A program made the position numbers and the translations under genes. Shown here one piece after another: positions 34,652 to 46,854 of a stretch of DNA of 64,000 bases. Under the pieces are notes generated by a model. That model saw nothing but the letters and a program-made list of their open reading frames with translations, was not told where the DNA came from and searched no databases. This DNA is from Byssothecium circinans (taxonomy: Eukaryota; Ascomycota; Dothideomycetes; Pleosporales; Massarinaceae), in NCBI GenBank assembly GCA_010015675.1, contig ML976982.1, positions 1,247,557 to 1,311,556 on the forward strand, written 5' to 3'. How positions within the stretch are numbered: the first letter of the stretch is position 1; each line of letters opens with the position of its first letter.

Positions 34652-37417
34652 GCGAGAAGCCCGCTGCCTCGCGCCACAAGCAAGAAGACTCGTTTCGACC
34701 CCTTTGCCATGTTGCGACGGCAAACTCAATCGATCCTTGAGAAAGTTACATACGACCCCGATACCCCAACATCCTTGCCTGCGAACGACTTTTCCCGCGT
34801 GTTTACCTTCAATCTTCTTCTTCCCTTTCCCGGCCTTTATTCGACATGTCCTTCGGGCAGAAATGGCGTTTTAGTTTTGCAGTCTGCTCTTCTTGTGGGT
34901 CTTTGGCATATACCACTTTAACTATCCCGTTCTCATGATTAATTACGGCCGGGCAATCATCTTTGTTGAAATTTTTGGGCTTCACGATGGGTGGGCGGAA
35001 TGGGTGGGATGGGATCTACTCTACTGTTGGGAAATATGGACTTTTTTTTCTCAATTGCTTGGTTGCTTGATATTATTGTAGAGCGCGATATATCACCTTG
35101 GCACTTGCTGCAAATACTATCATGTCATTGTTCAATCGTTCAGGTGTTCAGGTTGTTTGTGTTCATGTGGTCTGTGGGATATATTTATACAAGAAAGTGT
35201 CAAGAGACTAGCCGGCATGGCTTGGATAAAGATCCTATCTACGGCAAATTTGCTGCAGCTCGGTTTGCTGTGGCTGGCGGCTGGCGTGCGACGTCAGTGT
35301 GCGTAACTCTTTCTTGGAAGTTGGGACCAATTTCGCGGTCCTTCTTTTATATCGGCCCTGGGACCTGGGCGTTTGCGCCTTGAGAGCTTGGGAGGAAGTT
35401 GGGGCCGGGGCTGGGGCCGGGACGGAGGTGGACGCTGAGGCTGGAGGAGTCAGGACGTGCTGGTGTTGATCGCATTTTATGTGCCACTATGCCAATGTGC
35501 TAGATACTGTGCTTTTCACAGGCATTGCATCCGAACTTCGAAGGAGGCTTCCTGCTGCGGCGAAGGCTATTGTTCATAGCGGCGCAAGTATTTCCTTAGT
35601 GCACGGCGGGTGTTTGTATTGCCTTTTACCATCTATATTATAGGATGAAGTGAGATCGGATGGGATGGGATGAGATAGATCTAAGAGAGGACACATCCAT
35701 GGATGCAAGTTCGTTCCATCACATGACAAGTTCCTCTCTGGAACCTCGATAAACGACAACAATCAACCAGAGCCACGGTCGCGAGTCTTTTACAGATTAC
35801 CCGCCGCACGACGCACGTCGTCGCCGTCCCAATAACAATCTCACCCACAAAATTACGATTCCCATGAGGTAAAAAAAATTCGACACATCCCTACCTATAC
35901 CACCTCGACTGTCCCTACAAATACCCCTACCGCCCAGCGTCCGTCGCTATTTCCCCTCCGGGCAGTCGCCCCCGGGCATTGATCGCGCCTCTCTCCACCC
36001 GTGTCGATAGCACCTTGTAATCTTCACAAGTGATCGCGTTTTAGGCCTAGTGCCTGAGGACGTTATTTCAGAGCACGCAGAGTTACTGGATTGGGGTGGC
36101 GCGGTGCCGAGGCTTCAGGCGCGGGAGCTGGGTGTGGGGTGTGATTGGTGGAGGATGCGCAGGGTAGGATTGTGTAATTTGTTGTGTGGGATGCGGCGAT
36201 CTGGTGAAGGGTGGGAAGGGATGGGTTGTCCAATTTGTTGGGTTATGGAGGGGGGGGAGAAAGGGGGGTTACGCAGCGGTGGATGTGATTAGAAGAGTTG
36301 GTAGGCGCTGAGGTGAGTGTAACTGCATAAAGGGCAACGGAGAGTGAGGAGGTTTCACATTCGAACCTGCGTGAAGATCTTGTCTTGAAGTCGCAGGTAA
36401 TTGCAGTCGAGTCCGAGATTTCCGAGGTACCTTCTTTGAAGAACAGAATAATAGGGTAGTATTTATCCGCGTGAGAGGGAGGACAGATCGACGAGGGTGT
36501 GCTTGGGATTGTTCTTTTTCTTGGGGAACCATGGCATTGTTCAATGTTTTACATTGGGATTTGCATGGGCCTTCGCTGTGCCTCTCGCCGCCTCCTATGG
36601 TGGAAGGATGGGAGAGGGAGGGAAGGAGTGGCGTGGACACTCCGCCTCTACTTTCCTGTCGCTCGGTGCTGATGCTCAATCGATAGTCGTGCCTCTGGAA
36701 CTACTGAAACCTGTAACGATGAGAAAAATTCCTCTCACGCGACTCTGGTCCAGCGGATGACGGTACGGTAATTTCCACGATGACAGATGACAGACAGAAG
36801 AATCCTGGGGAAGCTAGACGAGGGCTCGGCGAAGCAGCCAGGGGCAACCCGGCGGCGTGCCCCTTGCAGTGCAGTGTCTGACGGAGCGTTGGATGGAAAG
36901 GAAGGGCTGCATGTCATGCACACTTGGGGCTTGAGGAGAATATGAGAAGCGACGGCGAGCCGCATGGAGAACGCAGTTGCACGACCGTTGGCCTGGCTGT
37001 TGGCCGCCTGGAATGCTGCGGCATCACCACGGCCGCCTCTGAGTCCTTATCAGCCGTCACTGCGGCCCTGCCTATCAGCGAGCGACTCGAGCAGCTATTT
37101 TGACTCCGGTTATTTCGGGCCCGCTTCTGCCGCAGTGCTACTGTTCCTCGATCAGCATAAACGCACGCCCAACTGCGCAGGGCCCGAGCGTGACTGGCCG
37201 ACCCAAATTGCGCTCTTGGGACCGTTCTGCCTGTTCTGCCGCAGACAGGGACAAGCCCCAAAAGCACAAGGCCCGCTGCACTTGTGACGCTCCACCAACG
37301 GCCGATTGCTCCTCCTACTTAGCCACGGCCCTCTCCCTACCACGACGCGCCCTTCTTTCCCTGTCGCTCCTTTAGCCTCTGTTTCTTTCGTTGTTTTACA
37401 CCCACACTCGCTTTAAT
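34652..37417. other. 2.8-kb intergenic region
   Basis: 3' flank of the Ras GEF gene and promoter of the GH16 gene. Short frames overlap on both strands without domain signal. GC-rich sequence at 36830-37380 ends in a pyrimidine-rich leader before 37418. Confidence 0.45.
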
Positions 37418-38678
37418 ATGTACAACATGTGGAGACTTCGCGATGCCGTGGGCGCAATGCCCTGGCTGATACTGGCCATGTCTCGCTTGAGTGAGTGCAC
37501 CACCTGTCGCTTGCGCCTGCCGACGCCTCTAAACAACCTCGAAAGTTTGTGCTAACGTCTGCTTGCGCGACAGCCAGCGCGGAATGCGAGTGCGGATACT
37601 CGCTCAACAAGACCACCGACGCGAACTACCAAGTCTTCTACGACCTAATCGAAAACGACTTCCTCCACACCAAGGGCAACAATGTCACAGAGTTCGGGTG
37701 GCGGCCGCAGGAATACAACATGACGTCCAAGGCAGCATTCGGCCCATACGGCAAGGAGATGGAGGTCGGTAATGTCGAGCTCAACCCGTTGAAGGACCCG
37801 CAGAGCTGGACAGGCGAGAGCGAAAAAGGCGGCGATGCAGGACTCAGGCTATGGGTGCGCGGCGACCATTCGCATGGCTTTGTCCCCAGTGCAGAGGTCT
37901 CAAGTGTACGGAGAGACCTGATGTATGGTAGCTACCGTGCGAGCATGAAGATGGGCACGGGTGGAACCTGTGGGGCTTGGTATTGGGTATGAAACAGCAG
38001 ATCGGACTTTGACGCCTATCAAACTAACATGGCGCGCAGTATCTCTCCAATGCAATGGAGATCGACATGGAGCTGCTCACCAAGGACTTCAACGGCACAC
38101 AGGGCGCAGTCAACCTCGTACTCCAATCCGAGCAATCCGCAGCCAACCGAAACGCCGCGGGCACGAACACGTTCAAAGTACACCACCTCGATTTCAGGCC
38201 CGACCAGGACTTCCACGAGTACCGCTATGACTGGAGCCCTGGGAAAGTCACCTTCTTTGTCGATGGCAAGGCTCTGTACACCACAACAGAAAATGTGCCT
38301 AATCAGGGTGGTCCCATGATGATGACGCATTGGAGCACGGGGAACCCGCTCTGGTCTGCTGGCCCGCCGGACAAGGACACCGCCCTCACCGTCTCGTATG
38401 CAAAGGCGTACTTCAACTCGTCCGACACGGCGCGCACAGACGCCTACAAGAAGAAGTGCCCTACCTTTGACCCGGCAAAGGTCTGCCAGATCCCAGAGCA
38501 GACCACGCCACCCAACGGGGCGAATGCGAAGACATATTTTTTCTCGCAAGATGGAGGGCAAAAGACGCCGGGCCAGACGACATATAAGCTTACAAGCGGC
38601 GCTTCGAGTCTTGCAAGTGTTTCGTCGTCAATATACGTCTCGATATTTGTCGCCTTCTTCAGCTGGGCGTTAATATAA
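37418..38678 (+). CDS. GPI-anchored GH16 family glucanase / transglycosylase-like
   Basis: Three exons: 37418-37490, 37574-37986 and 38040-38678, with introns of 83 and 53 bp; 374 aa. A signal sequence (PWLILAMSRLTSA) precedes ECECGYSLN. The GH16 catalytic signature ExDxE is AMEIDMELL with Glu169, Asp171 and Glu173, placed after GTCGAWYWYLSN as in the family; FHEYRYDWSPGKVTFFVDG and MTHWSTGNPLW form the rest of the concanavalin-like fold. A Ser-rich stretch and hydrophobic end (YVSIFVAFFSWALI) indicate a GPI anchor. Such enzymes act on beta-glucans, either hydrolysing them or remodelling the cell wall. The activity within GH16 cannot be fixed from sequence alone. Confidence 0.92.
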
Positions 38679-41658
38679 GACTTGCGAGCGTCCAACTTTC
38701 TTCAAACACAGTTTTTGATAGCGACTTTAATCCGCGGATTCTTCGCAAGACGGCATCTCACATGCATGCACAGCAATATTTCCTTTTTCTCTACCACACC
38801 GAGCGAAATCGCATCATCACGAGCGCATTCACGAGGGCACCACGGCGTTTTCCTTTGATCTTCCGTCGACCCTTCTCCCTGCTGGACCTTTTCTACTTTT
38901 CTTCTTCTTCTTTTTCTTGGTCTACCCGGTTTTACACATACAATATGCTGTTTAGTATCTCACGGCTTCTTGTATATACCGTTTTGTATGGCTTGCTTCG
39001 GCCTGCCGACTTTTCTTCCTCTTCTCGTCTTTTCTCTTTCTGGTCCAGCACGGCTTTTTGCTTCTTCTCTTTACTTTACTTTTAGTTTACTTCTTGCGGA
39101 TAAAGAGAGCTCGATTTCTCGATCGCTTTTTATTATTGGGGATGGAGGTGCTCAGGAGGAGCTTTTCACGATTGATGGATGGTTTGATGGGTTTTCGCGA
39201 GGGGGTTTTGGGGCAGTTCTTGATACCACTTGTCGTTGTTCGGTGCTTTTGTGGTCGTTAGGATGGGATAGCAGTGAGGCGCCCTGATGGAGGGAGGGTT
39301 GGGACTGCGGTTGTGCATGGATGGCCACCATTCCAGTGTCTGAAGACGAGATATGATGGAAGCGCCCCGCCTCGCCTCGCATCTGCTACTGTAGCATGCA
39401 TCTGTGGTTTGGTTCCTGCCAAGCTTTGAGGCTTGAGGTCGAGGTTGAGGTTAAGGTTGGATACACCACTACCCACCTACTTACCTAGCATATCAGTCGC
39501 GTGCCCTCGGGGCTTCGCTCTGAGTTGGCTTGCAATGGAATGGAATTGCAAAGTCAGAGTCGTCTCTGTGATGCATGTATATTGTATGGTGGTAGAGTGA
39601 GGTGTATGCGCAAATAGCGATACTAGTCCTGATACTGATACTAATTCCAAAAGTTTACTACGTACTTTTCCAAAGACGGTCTCGTGTCTCTTCCTACCTG
39701 CCTTTCTTGTTTTCTGATCTGATCTCATGCGTCAGTCGCAGTGTATCCCGTCACACGCGTCAGCTCCGCTCCGCTCCATGTTAGCCCTGCTGAACACCAA
39801 CAAAGCAAGGAAAGAGGGTTGCACTGAAATGTGTTCTAGCTACCAGGCGGGGACTTGGGCATGAAGACGAACACGATACGATAATGACTGTAAGTTAGTA
39901 ATACGGGGGAGTCGGGACCACTACTGCGCTATGTATCGAGATTCGTTCCCCCTCTAGCCTCTAGGTATTCAAGCGAGATGAGATGACCATGAGATGAGAT
40001 GACCGGTCTGCCATGGCTAGTGGGTAGGTGCGGCGACTATTAACTATTGACTATTGGATAAGTAAGCATCAAATACCTCTCCATGTCAATTCTATTTTTG
40101 GGAGTTTACCAATTCCCGATAATGACAGGTTTGTATAGGGTACCTAGGCCCGGGAGGGTGGCGGTACATGTGGGTTGGGATGATCTGGTGGTGGTGGCGC
40201 GGGAGAGTGTGGAAGGTTTACCTAGGTCCTAGGGTAGTTTTTTGTCTTTTATATATCTAGGATAACTTTTGGGGGAGGTTTCGAGGTCTGGGTAGCTGAC
40301 TGGTGATGGCGAGTGGATAGAACCCTGCACTGCATTTGCGTTTCCGACTTGCGGTGTGTGTGCCGTTTTTGCAATTCGTATTTTTCTATTGTTTTTGTTC
40401 AAGTATGTACTGTACCTATATCGACATGGCAGCGTATTCGCGGGTGTTCTTCCTAAATAGCGCCGGCGACGCGACGACGTTGTATGTGGGGTGGGCCATA
40501 TGACTACTATCGTTTCTAGCTCCAGCTCCGCAGGCACATCTTTCTTCATCCCCCACCCCCTCTCACACACACTCTCTCTTTCCCCCCACCCTCTTGTGGG
40601 GGTACTGTTTGTTGGCTTGTGAAACGAAGCGATGGAAGGGGGAGCTTGTTATTGTGCCCTCCTCCATGGACCTTTCCCTCTCTTTCGATCGACCTAACCT
40701 GAGCTGTGGGCAATGAGATGGAGTATCTTTGGCATCGCGTGCGTGCTCCACGCGTTGCGCCAACAGGGAAATACGTCGAACATTGAACGAAGCAATAGGT
40801 AGTGAGGCTTACTAGTTCCTTTGGCGGAATAGGTGCCTACTAGAGTCACTTAAGAATTTGCGTGGACAGCGATGGCATTAGATGGAGAAACGGATAGGTG
40901 ACGACGATGGCATGACGCCGTATTTCCTCGCCTCAAAGATGCTATTCGATCCCTCGGAATCAGCCAAAGAGCGTTGAGATAGGAAAGTGGATGTATCGCT
41001 GTGGCAACCGCTACGGAAAGGGTATGGCAAGAGCAGCGTGGGTGTAGTTCAATTGGCTGCACTTGGGAACAGTTAACAATGGGAGAGAATTGATATTAAA
41101 AAGATCTGGGAGGGTTGCTACTACGATTTGTTCGGTAGCGTGGTGCCGGTGGGTGACACATTCCGTACGTCCCTTACTCGGTATCGTCACTTCCTTCGTG
41201 GACGCGTCAAGAAAGCAGTCCCTCCCTCACGCTCGATTCTTGTTTACCCTTCTTCTCCCCAAGGGCCGAGACAGCACCATACAACCCACACACTCCTTTA
41301 CCCCACGCTCGTTTATGCTACACCTCTTACTCTTCCCTCATTAGCGGGTCGCACTCTTTTGGCACTTTCCTTTGTACGCAAAGCGACTCGAGTAGTTCTT
41401 CGCCCAGCGTCGCGCAGAAAAAGCTTATTTGCTTCGTGCGATTACTTCCTACGGCACCGTTACCTGGAAATATCTCGGAGAGCACATCGCAGGCCAATCA
41501 CTACGACGTACCCGGTTGCACGACAGCACCGCGGACATTGACTGAAGAAAACACCTATGCCCGCCGCCTCCTGGATGCGAGAGTCGAGTGCAGCTTTACT
41601 CGGGCATTGCCTCTATCGCGTATAACGCACAGAGACAGCATATCACATACAGCCCGAC
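38679..41658. other. 3-kb intergenic region
   Basis: Pyrimidine-rich sequence with no supported gene. A duplicated GAGATGAGATGACC motif lies near 39977-40003. The block at 41190-41650 is C-rich and leads into the repeat-protein gene. Confidence 0.45.
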
Positions 41659-42591
41659 ATGTATCTACCAAAACTGGCCCTGGTGGTCCTCGCTCTCTCG
41701 ACACTGGCTTCGGCCATGCAATTCGCTGAGTTGCTGCGCTTCACTTCTTCATCGGTGTTGTCGGCTGCGACGCCGGGGTTGGTACCATGTTCACATTCTC
41801 CGAAGCCGACGTCCGCGGCTATGTCGTGGTTCGAGAAGCTTGAGTAAGTTTACTGGGACTGATGAGCCGAGTGTACTCGTGACGAAACAGCATACTGACG
41901 AAAGGTACACAGAATGCGTCAAGCACCAGCTCCCGCTCCCGCTCCACCTGCTCCCGTTCCTGTACCACCCGCCAATCCAGCAGCTCCAGTACCAAACGCA
42001 GACCCCGCCGTCCCAGTTCCACCCGCCAATCCAGCAGTCCCGAATGCAAACCCGGCCGTCGCTCCCGCACCTGTCAATCCAGCACCTGTCAATCCACTTC
42101 CTGTCGATCCAGCTCCTGCCAATCCAGCTCCTGTCAATCCAGCTCCTGTCAATCCAGCTCCTGTCAATCCAGCTCCTGTCAATCCAGCTCCAGCGCCAGC
42201 CGTCCCTCCCGCAGTAGCCCCAGCCGCTCCTGTTGCCAATCCTGTTGCACCCGTTGCTCCAGCAAACCCTCCAGCCGTACCCCCACCGCCTGGCGTCCCT
42301 GCCGCTGGCGCGAATCCCTCGGTTTCCATCTCAGTAACCGTTCAATGGGTTGAAACATGGATTGCAGGATCACAGACTTGGGTACCGACGACTGCGACTT
42401 TGATGTTCAAGATGATGGGTGAGACGACTGCGCCGGCGCCGGGCAGTGGGGTTATGGGGATGGGGACTTTGACGGGAAAGGTCGGTATTACGAGGACGAT
42501 AATTAAAGGCGCGGCGGAGACGAGAGGTGTGGAGAGGCTGGCTGTGGGAATGGGCGTGGTGGCGGGTCTCGTAGCGGGAGGGTTGGTCTGA
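41659..42591 (+). CDS. secreted Pro-rich repeat protein with GPI-type C terminus
   Basis: Two exons, 41659-41843 and 41913-42591, with a 69-bp intron (GTAAGT..ACAG); 287 aa. The signal peptide is MYLPKLALVVLALSTLASA. The first exon encodes a short Cys-poor region (MQFAELLRFTSSSV, one Cys). The second begins with Ala/Pro-rich sequence and a run of PAPVN units, 8 imperfect copies of a 15-bp repeat, then a Val/Ala/Pro tract. A non-repetitive patch follows (SVSISVTVQWVETWIAGSQT) and a hydrophobic end VGMGVVAGLVAGGLV suits a GPI anchor. It is likely a cell-wall or surface protein. The splice phase (GA+A) selects this frame over another frame that is also open through the repeats. No catalytic domain is seen. 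Confidence 0.8.
42070..42189 (+). repeat. 15-bp coding tandem repeat, 8 units (PAPVN)
   Basis: Eight imperfect copies of CCTGTCAATCCAGCT, the last four identical. Copy number is likely to vary between strains by slippage. Confidence 0.9.
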
Positions 42592-43663
42592 GTGAGAAGA
42601 GAAATCGAGGTACTTGGACATGCGTGGGAAAGCAATTGATGATGGGGAGAGTTCTGGATACGACGGAAAGCAGAATTTTCAGGAATATGGAATTGAAAGG
42701 CGAAGAGATGGAACCGCCATAAAGTTTCGCATACTTCAACGCGTAGGATCTATTGGGGTACATGTTATGAGAAGGAACGGATAAGAGAACGGTTACGAGT
42801 TGCATAATACCCCATTATGCTTTCCCTTGAGTTTCGATTCCTGATCGTGGATTGAACTGGAAAATTCTGCGTTCGCAGAAACCATGTTTTAGAACGTCTT
42901 GCAATCGCAGTGCGATTCCTCGCGCGGGCGAGGAGAGGGCATAGGTTTTGGACGTACCTTTACTCTGAGAACACAGCACCCTCGAATACTTCGATAGAAG
43001 AAACTCAGCATATTTTCCCACATGCATTGAAGGAGGAAGTGCTGGACAACATTTCGGAATTCCCGGTCAGCTCAGCTCAGAATCAGCCTGGGCCTCAGAG
43101 CTGTGACGTGGTTATGGTCGTATCATCCCGACTTATCTCCAGGACATCAAAAAATCGCACGTCGGTACGTACCGATATCATGTTTCGATCCTTTTTTATT
43201 ATTTCTCAGGTCCGGGTGGGACGACTTTATAGTGGAGCTTTGCAGGTTTTCTCGAATGGCACAAGGCTGATAAGCGCATGGACCGCTTTCCCGGGTGAGA
43301 TCGGACCACGGGTGCGGTCGGACCTCACTCACACCACCACCGCGGATGGCAAACAACGTGATGCGTGATGTTTCAATAAAGAATATTTTTCAAGGGATAA
43401 GTACACTGTATATAAGGGGAGGATTATGCGGCTGAGAATTTAATTTACATGCATGCAATCTGCTAGATTCAATCTATCACCGTTGAGATTAACGCAGCGA
43501 CTTACTTGAACGCGACCTCATTCACCATCAGAAAGTTTCTTCGAAAACTTCTTTGGAAAATCGTTCTCGACACCACACTGCTACTTTTTATATTGAGTGC
43601 AGCTTGGCGGAGAAATCGAATACGAGAAAAAGACAGAAGGAAGAATAAGAAGGCGACTACCAC
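42592..43663. other. 1-kb intergenic region
   Basis: No supported gene. Short frames near 42910-43370 lack domains or splice support. Confidence 0.4.
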
Positions 43664-44602
43664 ATGGCGACTTGGGCGATGTACTTCCATCCCACAACCA
43701 CCACCGATACCATGGTACCAACCAACAACGTCGAGATGCACCATCAAATCGCATCATCAACAATATACCCAACGCCCACATTCGCGACTCCATCTCCCAC
43801 TTTCCAAGCCAAACTCCTCGCCCCACCGCTCAACAAAACCACCACCGTCTCATCACCACCATCGCACGACACATCCGACGCAATGGCCATCGACCACCCC
43901 CCGCCCAACCCCCAAACAATCTCCCTCTTCTTCCGCCTCCCCGCCGAACTCCGCAATAAAATATACACCGCACTCCTCTGCCCCAACTACGTCCCCCTAA
44001 AAACCCTCACCAAATCTACCGACCACGACCACACCCACACAACCTCCCCACCCCCGCTCCACCCCTCCATCCTGAGTACATGCCGTCTCATCGCCGCCGA
44101 AGCCTCCCCGCTCCTCTACACGCACAACACATTCCACGCCCACCCCTCGCTCCTCACTTCCTTACCGCACTACTACACCTCTCCCTCATCCCTGCCGGTC
44201 TGCCACCCGGACCCGCTGCGCTTGATCACGCGCTGGCAGTTGAGTCTACGCTTGGATACGGACGCTATGTTCACTGCGAAGCAGGCCGCGAGGGCGTTCT
44301 CGGGCGCGGAGTACTTGGAGGTGCGGGTCTGGCAGGCGCAGTTTGAGGGGTGTGGGTTAGGGGCTTTGAGGCTGCTTGTGGGGGTTAGGGGGGTGAGGGT
44401 CGCGAGGGTGCTGGGGGTGGAGGGCGGGGTGGGGGAGTGGTTGGAGGGGGTTATGATGGGTCCCGGGGAGGGGGAGGGTGGGGTAGAGGGGGAAGGGGAG
44501 ATGGGGTGTATGGTGGCGAAGGGGGAGGAGGAGAGGTTGAGGGAGCTGCGGATTGAGGGGGAGGTGTTTGGGTGGGGAGTTGATTTTTGGCGGTTTAGAT
44601 AG
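43664..44602 (+). CDS. F-box-like / fungal LPAELRNKIY-motif protein
   Basis: Single exon, 312 aa. The N-terminal 80 residues are Thr/Pro-rich and disordered. At 89-105 lies FFRLPAELRNKIYTALL, the start motif of a large family of small F-box-like fungal proteins, followed by LHPSILSTCRLIAAEASPLLY and FHAHPSLLTSLP, which match the helices that usually follow. A second half (RLITRWQLSLRLDTDAMFTAKQAARAFSGAEYLEVRVW) continues the family pattern. The last 90 residues are Gly/Val/Glu-rich and compositionally biased. Members are thought to bridge targets to SCF ubiquitin ligases, but for this group the partner is unknown. Confidence 0.75.
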   Translation: MATWAMYFHPTTTTDTMVPTNNVEMHHQIASSTIYPTPTFATPSPTFQAKLLAPPLNKTTTVSSPPSHDTSDAMAIDHPPPNPQTISLFFRLPAELRNKIYTALLCPNYVPLKTLTKSTDHDHTHTTSPPPLHPSILSTCRLIAAEASPLLYTHNTFHAHPSLLTSLPHYYTSPSSLPVCHPDPLRLITRWQLSLRLDTDAMFTAKQAARAFSGAEYLEVRVWQAQFEGCGLGALRLLVGVRGVRVARVLGVEGGVGEWLEGVMMGPGEGEGGVEGEGEMGCMVAKGEEERLRELRIEGEVFGWGVDFWRFR

Positions 44603-44869
44603 GAGAAGAGGAGGGATGAGATGGGGGAGGGAAGGAAAGGGAAGGAAAAGAAGGGGTGGTTTGGGTGACTTGGTAACTCCGCTTTTGTAGAAAGTATTAT
44701 TTGGTTCATCGATTGCTCTGCTCTTCTCTGCTCTTTTTTCCCCTCTACACGTGGCGTCAAAAGGCGAACTTGTTTTGATTACTAAAGTGCGACGACTCGG
44801 GGTGAGACAAGTAGTCTTCAACCTCAAACTTAAAACATTTTGTTAAACGTGGACATAGCAAAGACAGCA

Positions 44870-45780
44870 GACTCACTAACCGCTGTATAACCAAGGAGAC
44901 ATCTATGCATTTTACTAGCTTCGCTCATGAAATACGAAAGTAGGAACAGTAAAGTGTATATATTAAATACAAGCTTCCCTCCACGTGCTTGAGACCTTAG
45001 CAGATCTTCTTAAGTACCTCACAGTTACGATCAACCCCTTCGTCGACCCTACCATTTCCTAGTATAGCCATCCACTAAGGATATCTAGAAACCTTTTCCT
45101 ATTGACTACAATCCTTTCTCGTTTATTTCCTACACTAGTACCAGCTACTACCATCTATAATCCTTTTACTTTTCATGAGTTTACGTAACACCAAGCACGA
45201 TAACTCGTCGCCTTACTCTCACGCAAGGGATCTTTTCTAGTCGCCTTTACATGCTTCTCGTGCCCTGGAGCTATATCTGCAGCTATTTAACCCTATTAAG
45301 TTTAAGCCGTCATATCGTGGGTCTTATGGCTGCTAATCTTGTCCGGCTTAATATTGACTCCAGCGCTACCTTTTAAAATGAGATAGATAACGAATCCGAA
45401 GAGTTGTTCGATTGGTCCAGTAGTATGGTCCAGCCACCTTCTTCAAGTACAACATTCAGTATTCGCCTCCGCTTACATGCGCTTCACAGTCCCAACGCCC
45501 AAGCAACTCCAGCCAGATCTATGTATATTGATGGCAACACGCATAACGTTGTTATCTTTCACACTAATATTAATCCTATCCTATATCCCCGTCACGAGCT
45601 CAGACTTTATGTTCTCGTTATTGTTGCTAGTATCAAGTATTTATTATCTCATCTCTCTTCTTAAATCTAATAACTTGACTGCGAAAAATTGTAGACCTAA
45701 ATGTAGCTTATTTTATTATATATCTTCAGTTATTCTATAGATTAATTCGGGTTGGTTTTATATAGCTATCTTAATCTAAC
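44870..45780. repeat. AT-rich block, probably a decayed repeat
   Basis: The composition shifts abruptly to AT with many TA steps and stop codons in all frames, unlike its flanks. Repeat-induced point mutation (RIP) of an old transposon is the usual cause in these fungi, but no transposase or LTR is readable. Confidence 0.4.
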
Positions 45781-46820
45781 TTTCTAACTTTTTTGTTGTA
45801 CTATGGTATCTTGACTAGGCGTAAGAGTTAGACTTCCAAACTTCCCTAATTTATGCTCAGAGGACTGTAGAGTTGCGTGGTTCATGTTAGTACGGTAGTA
45901 CGGTGGTATGGTTGCTATGACGAAGTGGAAGATGAGTGGTGATGTTGTAGTTGAACCTGGAGAATGGAGCAAGCGGGGGAGAGTGTTGCTGGGATCCTGA
46001 GTTTGCTAGCTAGGTAGGGCTTCTGACCTTGAAGGATGGAATGCTGAATGGATTGTTGGCTGAGGAGAAAGAATAGAAGAACGATATAGAAACTCCCAAT
46101 CCAACCAAACTCCCCTCTACCTACCAGTAACTCTTCATTCTTGTACCTACATGTGTACATGAACGCGTCTTCATCGCCTCACTCCTCGTTCGCACTTCCC
46201 TCCCATCTCATCCTATCCTAATACATCACACTGTCCCCCATCTCATCTCATCGCAATACATCACACATCACACCACCTCTCTACAACGCTCCCGAAAAGG
46301 AAACTCTATCCTGCACCGGTTCATTTCACCCCATTCCAAGATTTCCCAGAAGACCCACATGTGCTGTGCTGTACTGAATTTATAGTACCCGACGCCCGCT
46401 TAGGTATCCCGGACCCAATGCCGTGTATGCATGTACTTGGCAACCGCGTTGGGTTTACTTTGGTGGCTGGGAATAATAGGAACGGATACGTACAGTATGC
46501 GGCGGGTACCTGAACATCAATCAGCGACCGCCACCTCTCATTCCATGGCTACCCTTGCACGTTTCCTTGCACACGCAAGCAAGACGCACCACCAACCAAC
46601 GAACAACAAACACCAGAGAGGAAGAAATATCTTTCTTCTGTATTTATCCGCATTTGCAGACCAATCATAAAACAGAATCTCCTAATACTTTTCTTTTGCC
46701 CCGGTTTTCTCTTTTTTCCTCATTATGTTGCCATCTTGGTTTGGGTATGAAATGTGGATTCTATGTGTCACTAGTCGGCTCTGCTGGGAAGCCTCACCTC
46801 ACCTCGCCTTGTTCACTTCA

Positions 46821-46854
46821 CCGCACCACACCGCACCGCACCGCACCGCACCGA
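46821..46854 (+). repeat. CCGCA microsatellite
   Basis: Pentanucleotide tract of CCGCA units, with one CCACA variant near its start. Confidence 0.85.

Noticed and set aside
41588..42217. 209-codon plus frame through the Pro-rich repeats
   Set aside because: Open only because the 15-bp repeat has no stop in that frame; it lacks the signal peptide and the GPI end.
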